From: Scedosporium boydii
Lineage: Eukaryota > Ascomycota > Sordariomycetes > Microascales > Microascaceae
Direction: 5' to 3'
Length of the DNA stretch: 64,000 nt
NCBI GenBank assembly: GCA_002221725.1
Contig: NJFT01000191.1
Coordinates: 1 to 64,000, forward strand
Each line of letters begins with the position of its first letter. Position 1 is the first letter of the stretch. Under the pieces are notes generated by a model, which was given only the letters and a program-made list of their open reading frames with translations, made no database searches and was not told the DNA's origin. Below, one piece after another: positions 25,001 to 36,947 of this stretch. Made by a program: the position numbers and the translations under genes.

Positions 25001-28000
25001 GATGTCCTTCTGCTGCGACTTCAACTACACACTACTACCAAGTAGGAATAATATCAATTACTTCGCAGTCTCCTTCTTTCATTCAACAGCACTCCGAAGT
25101 ACGAGTACTTTGTACAAATTGATATTGATCTCCAATCGCAAAAACCCTGGTTCTCTGGTTCTCTTCCTCTCTTCCCCGGCACACCACGCCCACCCACACC
25201 ACACCCTCTCCCGCGCCCATCCCCATTTACCCCCTAAACGTGCATGGCGGGTTTTCCGTGTCGCTCTGCTTCTTCGTATGCGTCCTTCGTGCTGGATGCA
25301 AGTAGCGTCGTGTAATAGCCAGCCCATCACCACACCCCCATCCGAGCACAGCACAACACCGCACGTCCAGTCCGCCCCCGTCCCTCTACGCCCCCATCTG
25401 TACGAAGTGCGTCTGTACTTTCCTTGTCCGTACACACATGAGTCTAATCTAGTCCCGGATCGTACCACACCATCCCCGCCCCCAACGAACAGATTACGAA
25501 GTGGTCCTAGCCGCACTACTTTTTTTTCTGACCATTTTCTTCAGAGCAAACAGAAAGACGAAGCTGGACAACTTATCAAGAAGGTGCGAAGTAAAAGCAG
25601 CAAGCACGGCGGCATGGGGTGGGGGCACACCACACCCTTGTTCCTCAAACAAGAGCTTCATTGGCTTCTTCATCCGAGTATTGACCAAGTCAACCAGTGC
25701 TCCTTGTACAAGTAGTACAAGCAAACTCTATGGGAGATTTCACGGAAGGGACAGGGACAGGATAATCCTCCAAATGCTCGGAATCGGGATAGGAAGGGAA
25801 GGGGACTTGGACGGAGTAACATGGACGAGGGACGCCGACCACCATGCTTTTCCCAGTTCCTCGAGTTCCGGTCCCGCCAGGAAGGTTCACGCGCCCCGGC
25901 AGAACAACGTGGGAAGATTACTCTGTGTCACTTGTGCATCGAGATAGTGCCAAGTACCAGGCGAGGTTCCCTTGCCTGGCAAGAAAATCCAAAAGGTAAG
26001 ACCCCCCCGGTTCAACACGCTACCAAGTGCGTCCTCCCATTCCCGCTCCCATTCCCTCCGTCACCAGACCCCCGTCAGTCTTATTCCGCCTGTCACAACG
26101 ACCCCAAAGTGCTGGTATTACCGCCTGGCGTCCGTCCCACACACCCCTAAGCAAACAGCGTTCTTTTCCCAATCTAGCATAGTTGCATCTCCAAATCGCG
26201 ACGGTCGTTATTACAATTCCCACAATATTCATCCCAAACGTAACGCCATCAGTAGCCCCCTTTGTCTTATTTTTTATTCCGGACGCCCCTCCCCGGCCCC
26301 CTTCCCATCTCGCGTCTATTATTATCCTCATGTAGGATTAGGGGGGCAGGGGAAATCACAATGCGAAGCAAGCCAAGGAGAATAAAGAAACTGGATACGG
26401 GAAATGAAGGAGGACAAGAAAAGAACAGTAAAATAACAAAAATAAAGAGGAAAAAGGAACAAAAGGGAAAGAAAAGAAAAGGGACACTAAAAAGAGTACA
26501 GAACTCACGCCCGCACCGGCGGCCGCCCATGAAGTACAGCGGCAAACAAAGCAAGGTTAAGAAGGAAAAAGAAAAGGACCGGGGACTCGATCCAAGAGGA
26601 TGGCTCGCTAGTGGAGAGGGAGGGACGGGGGCTCTTTTTTTGCGATTGATATTATTTGAACCCACCCGTGGAAGCTTCATCCGTTTTCCCCAGTGGGTCT
26701 CGTCCAGGGGAGAGCCTGAAATGGGGAAACACGAGCGACACCCACATACCTTTTGCGGGCTAAAGCGCACATCCAAAGGGTACTTTTCCGTACAGTATGC
26801 TCGACGGCTCTCCTCAGGTTTCCCGAAACAAACAATTTTCAATACGAAAAGGGGATGAGAGAGAGAGAGAGAGCGAAAAAGTGTTGGCAAGCCAATCCAC
26901 TAAGTCCTCGGCAAGTATAGCGTCCTTTCCGGGGCCCTCTTTCGTGGGGGGAGCCTTTCTTTGCTCGTCGCAAAGTTCCTTCCTTCACTCCGCCCAAGCT
27001 CGTACTGGGAGTCGTCGTTGTTAGTGCAGAGGGAGGGAGAGGTGCCAATCGTGCGGAACCGACGCCAGCCACATCTTTTCGCTTAAGATTACAGGGCCCA
27101 AGCAAAAACGGGGTTTATTACGTCTTGGCGGTGCCTCGACCTTACGTCTGGAAAGCACGAGGATACGCAGAAAGAAGGGGGAAAAAAAGGAAATTGTAAG
27201 AATACCTTTCGACTCGAAGAAGAAAGGAGAAGGAAAAAGTATCGGTGTGACTGATGCCGCAGACCGGTTCCACAACCGTGCGTGTGTGGTGTTGATTTCC
27301 GCGATTTCAGACAACAAAACTGGCAAAACTACTGTGGGTATCACTTCTTATTACGAAGAAGTGGTGTGCTGGATCGAACGTCCTGCCACTACCTTTTTTT
27401 TCTTTTCGCGGGAAAGGAGACTGAATTAGGAAATGCTGAACTGACCAGAAAGAGGATCTGTATGAAATGTACCATTGCAGGTTGGTTCAGTCGTATTCGT
27501 AACAATGTGAGAGGGAAAATGTGACATTTTGCACTAATCTTCGTCCCACACTCGCGGGATTTCAAGACAGCAGTGCTCTGCTGGCAGACCCCGTCAAATT
27601 TTAGTCTGACTGTCCAACATGTAGTGTAGGGAGGTGTGTCAACCAGCCAGTCCAGCTCCCCCGGCGAACAGACCCTCGGGGATGGGAACGGGTGTGCCCG
27701 ACAGAAGGAAAAGGGGGGGAGTGGAGGGCGGTCAGCCCCCCTCCGTTCGCCACGGCGAGGCTGTGAATTGGATCGCGTGTGACAGTTGGGCGGCCTCGTA
27801 GATATTAGTCTTCTTTCACCTTGTAAGATCAAATTGCAATTTCAGGAGGACTCCAAGGACGTGTGGATGAGGGTTTGAACTAGTCACAGACGATCGTTTT
27901 TATTTTTTCATTCTTCGGCGGGAGAGCTGCCTTGTAAGTGGTCCACGTAGGACGACCATGCAAGCTGCGGGCAAACGGTCTGTTGGTGGTGGCGAACCAC

Positions 28001-28885
28001 CAGCGCGATGTAAGTCAGCAAAATCCCAAAAAAGTGTATCTTGAGCATCCCCAGAGGCTAGATCAGTTCGTACATTCGTAAATGAAGGTATCGTATACTC
28101 CAGGAGGCATCCGGAGAACCCTTCACTGCTTGGTTTGGTTCTGCTCTGCCCGCTTAGCTGGGGAGAGAATGCGCCTCGAGGCTGCTCCCTGAGGACTCGG
28201 GATTCATGCCAACTCGCATCGAGGATTGGGAACTCCAATGAACAAAAACGCCCATGTCAGGAGTGTTCCTTGGCTTTGATCTCGGCACCCTTTGAAGTTG
28301 GACCTCCTCATATGACCAGCCCATGGCTGTCTACTCTCTGAATCAGGCACCCTGAGGCTCTCAAATCTAGAGTACGTAGTAGGAGTGCTTGAGGGTGAAT
28401 AGAAGGCGTATCAGAGAGAAACCGTGAAATCCCATCTCAGTAGAGGAGACTGATGGAACGAAATGAAGCTCCCAGGCCATCGACACGCAATATCTTCGAA
28501 ACGACAAACTTGTGACTAATATCAGCAACTCGCTTCGTGTCATCATTAACTACCTTTCCCATTTCCTTTTCCCTTTGTACATGCCTCCAAGTTCAAACCC
28601 CGTGTCAAAGTAGCTTCATATACATCATCAACCATACATGCTCACAGATCTATCCTATCCCAATGATAAAAAGGTATATCAATCTTTTCTTGTCGCGCAA
28701 GGAAACCGAGCTTCACCGTGCCATAGAAAACATGTCGCTGGTATCCAGGAAGCGCTTCTCCATGTATAAATGCACCGCATATAGAATAGGAAGTGAGTAA
28801 GCAAAAAATGAAACAAGAAACCGTAAAAGTGGCCGATAGCTGCCAGTCAATATATAATGTCGGGACATCGACGTCGGGACGGGGA
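19009..28885. other. 9.9 kb gene-poor region, right half
   Basis: No gene supported. The longest open frames (25002-25715 plus; 26262-26858 plus, overlapped by 26267-26890 minus) are C-rich or polypurine and lack domains. Holds seven exact copies of the 9-mer (19449-24125), an ATT-type microsatellite near 22800-22816 and a GA repeat near 26857-26873. The last few hundred bases are probably 3' UTR of the gene ending at 28886. Confidence 0.5.
19449..24125. repeat. Second cluster of TACTTCGTA/TACGAAGTA
   Basis: Exact copies start at 19449, 20091, 20157, 20826, 20910, 22001 and 24117. Variants are nearby: TACGAAGTG (19728, 24427), GCGAAGTACTTCGTC (19942) and TACTTCGTT (24315). The same variants continue to about 25500, with TACGAAGTG at 25401 and 25493. 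Confidence 0.85.
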
Positions 28886-31724
28886 TCATGGTGCCGCAGG
28901 GTCTCGTTCTCGCTCACGGTACGATCGCCTATGGTGACGATGCTCCTGACGCCGGCGGTGCTCGTCCTCTTCTTCGTCATACCGACGGTGTCTCCTGTGC
29001 CGGCGTTCACGGTCGCCCTCGTCCGCATCGTCCTCGTTATAGTCGTCCCTCTCTCTATACCGGCGATGTTTTCTGCGATCGTCATCTCTTTCATCATCAC
29101 TATAGTCTTGTCCTTTGCTCTTCTCATACTCTTTCCTCCTTCTCTCTGTGAGGTCACACGTAAATGTCAGTAAGGGGGAGGCAACCAAACTTGACTCGAT
29201 TCAGCCTGTAGCCAAGGTAACAAAATTGAGTCTTACCTCTCAGCACCGCCGTTGCGGCGGCGTACCCCTGAATCTCCTCCTTGCTCAAGACACGAAGCAC
29301 AATAACAAAGTCATCTCGCACCTCAAACCGCTCCTTGCCCATGGCAAGAGCCTCGGGATTAACAATCTTGCGGCTGATTCTCGTCCAGCGCGCGCCAGCC
29401 GGAACCTCTTTGAGTTTCTCATCGTTCTTGTGAGGTGCGACGCCCTCCCTAATAGGGTTCGGGTCCTCGGGGAACTTGCTACTCGGAGGCTTGAGGATGC
29501 CCTTAATGGGCTTTGCTCCAGCCTTCTCAGGTGGTGGAGAGACGACGCGAACGGCCTTGTCTTCGGGTTTGGAGACTACGAGATCATGACCCTGAGATGA
29601 TGGCTCCCGCCTGCTCGATGCAGAGCGCTCATCCTTTCGAGAGTCTCGGCGTGGGCTGTCATTTGGATCCTCCACGACGACCACTTTTTCTTGCTTATCG
29701 GAGACGTTCATAGACGCAAGCTTCTGTTGGACGTCGCGTATGTCGTCTGCGTCCCTAGGGTTGAAAGATGATCGCCTCTCCCGCTGTCGGGATCTATCGG
29801 CTTCATCTTCGGTTCGAAGAGAGTCACGACTGACCCTCGGTGAGCTCTCGGCAGCAGCAGGAGGTGCATCAGCCTCCGGTCGGCTATCCTCCGCCGGCGA
29901 CGGCTCGGGAGGATCGGCCCGCTCCTTGCGTTCCCTGGGCACATACACCTTCTCGCGAGGCCGGCGGCGATCAGAAGCGCGAGCACTGATTATCTCGACT
30001 TCATCACCCGACGAGCTCCAATCATCTTCTTCAGATTCTCTCTGTGATGCGCGTTCCTTGTCCCTCTCCGGGGATTCTCGCCTCTCCCTACGCTTCTTAT
30101 CAACTTCCTTATCCTCTTTATTCGTAGGAGTAAGGCCAATAGCGGACGCGGCAATTCCGAGACCGGCTTTCAGGTTATCCCGAAGGTTCTTTGCGGGCTC
30201 CGCATCCTCTTTGTTGGCGAGGGGCACGTCTTTATCGTCGTCCTCCTTCGCAGCCGGTCTCTGCTTACTCTTCCTCCGCTCATGCCTATCATCGAGCTCC
30301 CGCTTTTCAATACGATCCCAATCACGATCAATATCCTCGTCAGATCTCCGTGGCGGGTGCGATTCAACATATTCTCTACGATCACGCTCACGATCACGTT
30401 CTCGTTCTCGTTCTCGTTCTCGTTCTCGTTCTCGTTCTCGTTCTCGTTCTCGTTCTCGTTCACGCCGCTCCCGCCTGTCATCGGTTTCTGGAGGCGGCGG
30501 GCCAGACTCAGTTCGGATACCGAATCCTCGCAATCGGACATCATCATCCACAAACACTTCCTCGTCCAGGTGGCGGCGCCCTGGATCCTCAAATTCCCGG
30601 TGTTCTCTCTGGTGGCGGGGTTCCTCCCTCTCACGAGGATAGTAATAGTCATCGCCGTGTGAGACACGGGGTGGAATCTCTTGATATAACGAAACGGGCC
30701 GGACATGCCTGTTGGAGCCTCGGCGCTCGCGTGGGCTGCCCGGAGCGCCGTCGCGGAGAGCCGGGGGCGGAATGGGAGCTGGTGGGGGTACCGGCTCATA
30801 CAGCGCGGAACTTCGATTTAGCTTGTCCAGGCCCCAGGTGGTAGGCGGTGGGCCGCCACGATTTTCGGACTTGCTCAAGCCAGGAGCTGGTTCGTGAGTA
30901 CGATTCGGCTCAGTGCTGAGTCCGCGGGGTCCAGGGTTGTAGTAAACGTTTGGTCGGGCATAGTGATCGAAGCTGTCATGTCGTCGGTGATGATGGTGTT
31001 GCTTCGGATGCTCGAGATCATACTGCAGTAGCTCGCCCGGTTTTGTATAACCGTAATCTTCGCCCAAGTCAATGGTTGACTGTCGAGGATTGCTGGAGTA
31101 GACGACGGTGGGTCGTGCGCTGCGATACGCCTCCGCACGTGAGGATGCCGGGATGATATCAGGACCCCTAAGGCGCGTCATGTAATCTTCATCGCTTGCG
31201 TCAAACGTAGGACTGTACAGCTGTCGGGCGGGTGCGGGCTGATGGTTAACGCTACTCGAGCGAATGGACGAAGAAGGGCGATATTCGGGTCGAGTAGGGC
31301 TACGGGAACGATCCCGGGCGGGGTTGTGAACGTGTGGTCTGGCGCTAGGCTGAGTTGTGGTTATGATAATGGGTCGCGGATGCGTGGAGTCGGCATTGGA
31401 GGAGGAGCGGCGAGTGCGGGTGGTAGTCGTGGGAGCCGGGAGAGGTTCGAGGTCTCTCGGTCGTCGCAGAGGATCATCGGTCACCGCGTAAGTTGCAGTG
31501 CCGGGGCCCCGCGATATGGGGGCTGTCGCGTGGTAGTGATATCTCGGCGAAGTCCCATCGTGGCCAGTATAGCGGCTGCTGGCAGTAGGATAATGGATAT
31601 CGCCGGGATAAACTGGGTTGTAACCAAGACTCGAAGGCATGGATGCTCTCGCAGGCTGGAATGTTGCTGAACGGCCTGGCGCAGGATAAGCCGGATAGTG
31701 GCGTTCGGTCATGGTTGCGGGCAA
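28886..31724 (-). CDS. DUF8035-type Arg/Glu/Asp-rich fungal protein (915 aa)
   Basis: Exons 31724-29237 and 29145-28886 total 2748 nt. The 91-bp intron has GTAAGA, a TACTGAC branch site and CTCACAG, joining ...AVLR to ERRRKEYEKSK. The first Met (MPATMTERHYPAYP) is used; MTERHYP four codons on is an alternative. Residues 1-330 are Pro/Ser/Tyr/Arg-rich and disordered. An (Glu-Arg)n run of ten to eleven units falls near 420-442. Further charged RS/RE and acidic segments follow. A conserved C-terminal block (about 740-840) reads KPIKGILKPP, then GARWTRISRKIVNPEAL and FVIVLRVLSKEEIQGYA. I associate this block with DUF8035 from memory. The C-terminal exon is almost purely charged (RRYRERDDYNED and similar). 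The composition resembles nuclear RNA-processing or scaffold proteins, but no function is known to me. Confidence 0.85.
30397..30460 (-). repeat. In-frame hexanucleotide repeat coding (Glu-Arg)n
   Basis: CGTTCT on the plus strand repeats about 10.7 times without interruption and encodes Glu-Arg dipeptides on the minus strand. It is flanked by degenerate copies (cgatca, cgttca), as expected of an expanding and contracting coding microsatellite. Confidence 0.95.
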
Positions 31725-34700
31725 GCGACAGATCAGCGGGAGTGAATGCTCAATATATTATACTCTATGGTCGGGATTTGTCGAAAAGATCGTCTGGTTT
31801 ACTCTTCACCGAAAGTCGGAAGGACGGCGAGGACTCGATGAAGATTGACACTCCCAAACGGAGAATGCTGTAGAATGAGAAGAGGGGGGAAGAAGCAGGT
31901 GAGAGAGAATGAGGGGTGATGGGATGAGAAATGGCGGGCTGAGAGGGGCAGAGTAATTTTTTTTTCTCTCTCCCTTGACTCGACCCGTGTCCTTCCCGAA
32001 CTTTTTTTCTCTCACAATCTTTCCCCTTCTGTTCCGGTCAGAACTCGCTGAACCATTCCTTGCGGGTATCAATATGGGCTTATGCGGGCGGCGGGGAACC
32101 CGCAGCGCGTAGGACGTAGGACGGTGGGAGTACGAAGGAGCAGCAGGGACTTGGACGGATGGCGGGGGAGGGGTGGAGGGGTTCCTGTTGGTTCGGGACG
32201 GATAGGCTTGAAATATTAAAGAATGGACCCCGAGTTCGATTTGGAAGAGGGTCCAAATATGCTTGGCCAATGCAGGCAATAGAAAAATGAGATTGAGTTA
32301 GAGAAGATGTTAAATGTGTTTACTCTGGTCTAAGGAACGCTTGATCTTGATAAAGAGAGACGAGAGAAGAGAGAAGAGAAAAGAATGAGAAGGCTCAAGG
32401 TCAGTGGCGGAAGGCGATGAAATATTTGTGGATTTGTATGGTCAGACGTCGGGATAAAGAACGGGCTAGAGAACACACAGCACGAGTCAAATCGTGAGAT
32501 TCATTGGGCTGATTCCAGACTGCGGGCTGGTTTAAGTCATGGATAGGCTGCCTTCTTCCGTTCGGGCAACCGTAATGGATCAAATGTCATCTCTACTTCC
32601 TAGAATGTAATTTACTCTGCCACATTCGCGCATCGCATCGCTCTTGCTCTTTAACCAGAAATGGATGACGTGCGTCTTGGGGAGCCCTGGATCTGAGGGA
32701 AGGAACATTGAACTCGAAGCTGGGGATTTGGGCGTGGTCACCCGATACTTACAGACTACCCAACTGTACAACATTCACAACATCACGCCAGTGGCGATGT
32801 GGGAGCTCAGGATGTACCAATGGTGTAACCTACAATTCTCGGTCCCAGTACGATACGTACAAAGTACCCGTCTTCCCGAGTCAGCAGGTCACACTCACCT
32901 TTCCATTGACCTTTCCAATAGAAGTTTGGATACACCAGGAAACTTCAATGTTCTGTGTCGAAGTCTTGGTAGCTTATGACGGAAAGGCGGGGCTCTACGC
33001 AAGGACGACGTCGAAGACGGAGGCAGCATAGGGCGGCGCTGTGGCAATTGACTTTGTAAACTAAGCTCGTATATGAAGTATCCGTAGCCTGGATTATCGG
33101 CCAGTTAACTAAACTAACCGGTGTTCGATCTTGAGCTGGCTAGCTCTCAAAGGACGAGGTGATATTGTCACCTGCTGTCATCGCATTAGAGGCAGGCTAT
33201 CCTCGCCTGGTTTCTTGGCGAGCCACGGGAACTAGACCTGTTCGAACCTCGACTGTCTCATGTCGTCGCATCTCGGTCTTCTTACGCCAAGATCGAGCCC
33301 GATAATTCAGAATCGGTGGTGTTTAATACGTGTTCGTGTTACGCAGGCCAGGTTCTTCCAAAACCAAAGGGCCAGAAAAGGATATGAATGGGTGAATGCG
33401 GGGAATGTAGAATCTGGGAACGCAGCAAGGAATGAACGAAGTCGTTTTTCCGACGTCATATTTCCATTCCCGCCACATCCCCAACTAGTTTACATCCGCT
33501 GTGCCCGTTTTTACGACGGAGAAGCTTGGTAAAGCTCTGGGTTAGAGGTGATTTCATCTGGACCAGGTTTGTGGACTCAATGCCCAGCCCAGAAACTTCC
33601 CTTTGACGCAATCGGGTGTAAGTCGTGTTGGCTCATCGCCCGGGTGAGCATCGAGTCCTTCCAGCGACGCTCGCCCGGCCATTATTAAATTACATCATAT
33701 TTGCACCAAGTGTCTGTTGTCGTGTTGGCAACGACGTCAATCCCAGTTTTTCCATCCATCGGCTGGTTACATGTCGTCGGAATCACCAACACCGGCTGAA
33801 CCTTGTTGGTCCAATGGCTCAGCTCATCTCGCCATTGGTCTACGCGCGAATTACGAATTCGATTGGAAGGAATCGAAGGTGCCGGATGAAGGGGACGACC
33901 AACATGAAGCTAACGACCTGCCGAATGAGACCTCGAGCTGCGAAGCAAGGGACAAAACGGACACTGCGGGTGCTTGTGGTCTGGACCCGGGCGCAAATGG
34001 ATTGGTTCTCACGCCGAATGGTTCTGGAACCCACTATCTCCGAACTTACAAACCGAAGATGAAATGAATATATGCAATTTTAGGCATCCTCAGGCTGCCA
34101 TGAAAGCTGGGAAACCAAAAACAAGGGACATGAAGATGAAGTCCATGAACCTTTCTGTCATGAGCCGGCGTTAACCTTGACGTCTCCATCAGGGACCGAC
34201 TAACCCGATATGTCTACGTCTCTACGCATCCACGAGGACCGAGGAAACTCAAAGTGAACATCATGCCCAACCACACCTTCCCCGGAATTGCAAAGAGGCT
34301 TCGGGAGCTTGCCCCAGGGAAACCTTCGTTCCAACAGGGTGTGGCTTTTTGAGGCCCTTGGCTTTGTGGGGAAGGTTGATGTTGACAGGCTATCAATTGA
34401 TGTACGCATACGAACTACAAAGGGGGAGAGGTGTCAAGCACCTCGTCTAGAACTTCCATTTAACCAATCCAGCAGGGTTGTTAGGTTCGGCTTGGTAGAA
34501 ATTCGTCATTGGCCTGCCTATGAACTTGGAAAAAGGAAACAGCCGACGTCATTTTATCACTCCTCGGATTGGTGGGGGGTTCGGGCGGAGCTTGACGTCA
34601 GAAAGCAAGGAAACCCTTCCGGTCCGATTGCCGAATGGTGAGCCTCAACTCGGCATTGTCGTATGCCAAGCCGCAGGACAACACATCCACCCCTTCTGTC

Positions 34701-36947
34701 CTCGCGGGGCATCAAATGGGATTCAGAGAAAAAGACGACACCGATAACCTGTAGCTTTGCGGGCGTGAAGAAGGACTGATTCGAAATCTACCTTTCTCCA
34801 CACCAGCCCTGCAGAAGGATCAAAAAGAACAGTATGGATAAACCCCGAAAAAAGGAGAGGGAAAAAAGCAGATACCCGGATTCGAGCGGATCCTCGGACG
34901 GCTTTCCATTGGTGAGAAAGTATATCTAAGTTCTCATCCAACTTGTTAGATATTGCCACTCTCCATAGCCTAGCCTACGTAACTTGGTGCAACTGCACAT
35001 GAGAGAGTCATCTTCGTGCCGAAAGATCTGCTATACGAAGTAGACGCCCTTTTTTTTTTCTTTCTTTTTTAATGTAGGCACTGGCTACTTGGCACTGCCC
35101 CATACGTTCTTCGCGTGTGCAATGATGGTTCAAAGTCACTTAGTAGATCGCCTTGTTCTCCTGCATGTTATCAAAGTCTTAATTTCTAGAACCAACGGGG
35201 CGCCCCAGCCCAAACTCCTCACGGGCAGATTAGAAAGGCGTGAGAAACCGCCTCTGCAATGGCAGATATTGGGCAAGAAAAGCAACAACACCTTCCTTAT
35301 ATTCATAATAGAAACCCTCCATAAGACGCCGACATAACTTAACTCTCCGTCCAGCCAACTCCGCTTTCTCTCGGCCCCGCGTAAGGCTGCATCATGGAGC
35401 ATGTAAACTGCGAGTACCATTTGCTTCTACTCCGTACACTAATCTAGTCGCTCCCAGGTCGCCGGGAGTACCGGCGTTGGTAATGGGTGACGTGTCGGCA
35501 AGGCTGGAGCCCGGCGTGTGAGCCGCGCGGAAGTGCCAAGGCGCAAGACGTTGCATGTGACCGGTCATGTTAGAGGGCATCTGACACTGATAACGTTTTT
35601 GCCGTAGAAGGCAAAGTTTTGTGTCCCCGGTATGCTTTATATCTGGGGCCATTGGTTTCTTGGGAACGTATCTTAGGGAGATTTGGGTCACGCGGTGCAA
35701 GTGAATTTACGGTGTCGGATGACTCGATATTCTCCGTCTGCCTGGAACAAAACGGAAGAAAAATTAGGATAGAGATCTCCCCATACACGGAGCCCGGTGA
35801 GTCGCCACTGGTCTATTCCGTGGGCTTAAGGCTTCAGTGTTGGACTGGAAAGACTCTGTCTAACAAAACTCGTCAATCGTGACAATCCGGGTTCCACGTA
35901 TCTCCAGCCGCATTATTATTATATTTTTTTTCTCCAAACACATCTCGAATCCCTCGATGAAAGCCTCAAAGATAAAATCAAGTGAGATTAATCAAAATCA
36001 AAATCAAACATTGGTATGTAGGTGTTACTTAGGAAGGCTTGAGGATAAAGAGGGTAGACAAAAAAAGAAAAACAAAAAGCTCGCTCGCGGGTCGCTCCCA
36101 GGACCGAATCCTGGTTGCTTCCCACGAGCTACGAAAACTGCAATTTTCTAACCTTCTGAGCGCTCCAATGACCACTTGGCCACTGGTCACAGTCTTACTG
36201 CTTGAGCTGCTCGGTTGGAAGTTGCTGTTGTGAACTTGTATATGAATTTATGGATTACAGCAGGAACTGAATCATGAAACGGCAGGCACGAAGCTGAAGC
36301 AGCCGAATCCTAAATGGACGAACACACATGTATCGAGGTCTATGTAAGTTCATTTACTACATTGCAAGCGAGTCTGAGTTTCAATGGGTTGGTAATCGAG
36401 CTGAGATCGTACCTCAAGTCATATAATCTGGCCCATGCCGTGTGCTCTGTCCCCCGCTAGAGCCTCACTTCATCACCGTGTGTGAGAACGAACGGACAAT
36501 TCAACTAGATCAGTAACCAGCGGCTTCCCAGAACATCGCTATGCAGGCACAAAGACCCTAAGCTTGCATCTTAACCTCCAAGGCGGGTCAGCCTCAGCTA
36601 CAGGTTCATCAAAGGAACTTCTTGTATAGGACACACACGGCACAAATCATGAGAAAATCAGAGAAACACGGGTATGGACGCCCACTTGATTACAAGGATA
36701 ATACAGCTAGCGGCTTCCTTTCCCCGAGCACCCCTAGGCCAAGAAGCAATCTATCCAATCTTGAATTTCCCTAATGACATCCTACACAATGACCATGAAG
36801 AAACAACTCCAAGCGAGACATCCTTGCCACGATAATGCTGGTTCAGGTAACATATCATTGACTGCCAGCATCATTGACATCGCTGATTAGAGACATGGCC
36901 GTCGCCGATAAGATAACCCTCACCGTCGTACAACGAAAGAGACACAT
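31725..36947. other. 5.2 kb intergenic between the DUF8035-type gene and hexA
   Basis: No gene supported. The left part (31725-32300) is probably promoter and 5' UTR of the DUF8035-type gene. Holds one exact 9-mer (35034-35042) and a tRNA-like relic with a Pol III-type T tract (36058-36182). The right end is probably hexA 3' UTR. Open frames at 32708-33031 and 33717-34067 have no recognisable content. Confidence 0.5.
36058..36182 (-). other. tRNA-like relic: A-box-like word, T-arm-like hairpin and T tract
   Basis: On the minus strand TGGCCAAGTGG (36182-36172) matches the tRNA A-box consensus. A perfect 5-bp hairpin with a 7-base loop (CCAGG-ATTCGGT-CCTGG, 36114-36098) lies where a T arm would be, and T runs follow. 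No acceptor stem can be formed with these parts, so it is not called as a functional tRNA. It could be a decayed tRNA or a tRNA-derived element. Confidence 0.3.

Noticed and set aside
25002..25715. 237-codon open frame in the gene-poor stretch
   Set aside because: C-rich low-complexity sequence containing copies and variants of the 9-mer; no domain, no coherent codon use and no splice partners.
13000..26000. CRISPR-like array or tandem satellite suggested by the recurring 9-mer
   Set aside because: Spacing is irregular (tens to thousands of bases), copies occur in both orientations, and there are no equal-length spacers.
26262..26890. Overlapping open frames of about 200 codons on both strands
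   Set aside because: A polypurine/polypyrimidine stretch gives long frames on both strands by chance. Products are Lys- or Phe-rich without domains.
32708..34067. Open frames between the DUF8035-type gene and hexA (32708-33031, 33717-34067)
   Set aside because: One lacks an ATG start; neither has a recognisable domain or splice structure.
34850..34960. Possible minus-strand tRNA (B-box-like CGCTCGAATCC, T tract near 34860)
   Set aside because: The T stem has only about three pairs and the acceptor stem fails after three; no acceptable cloverleaf.
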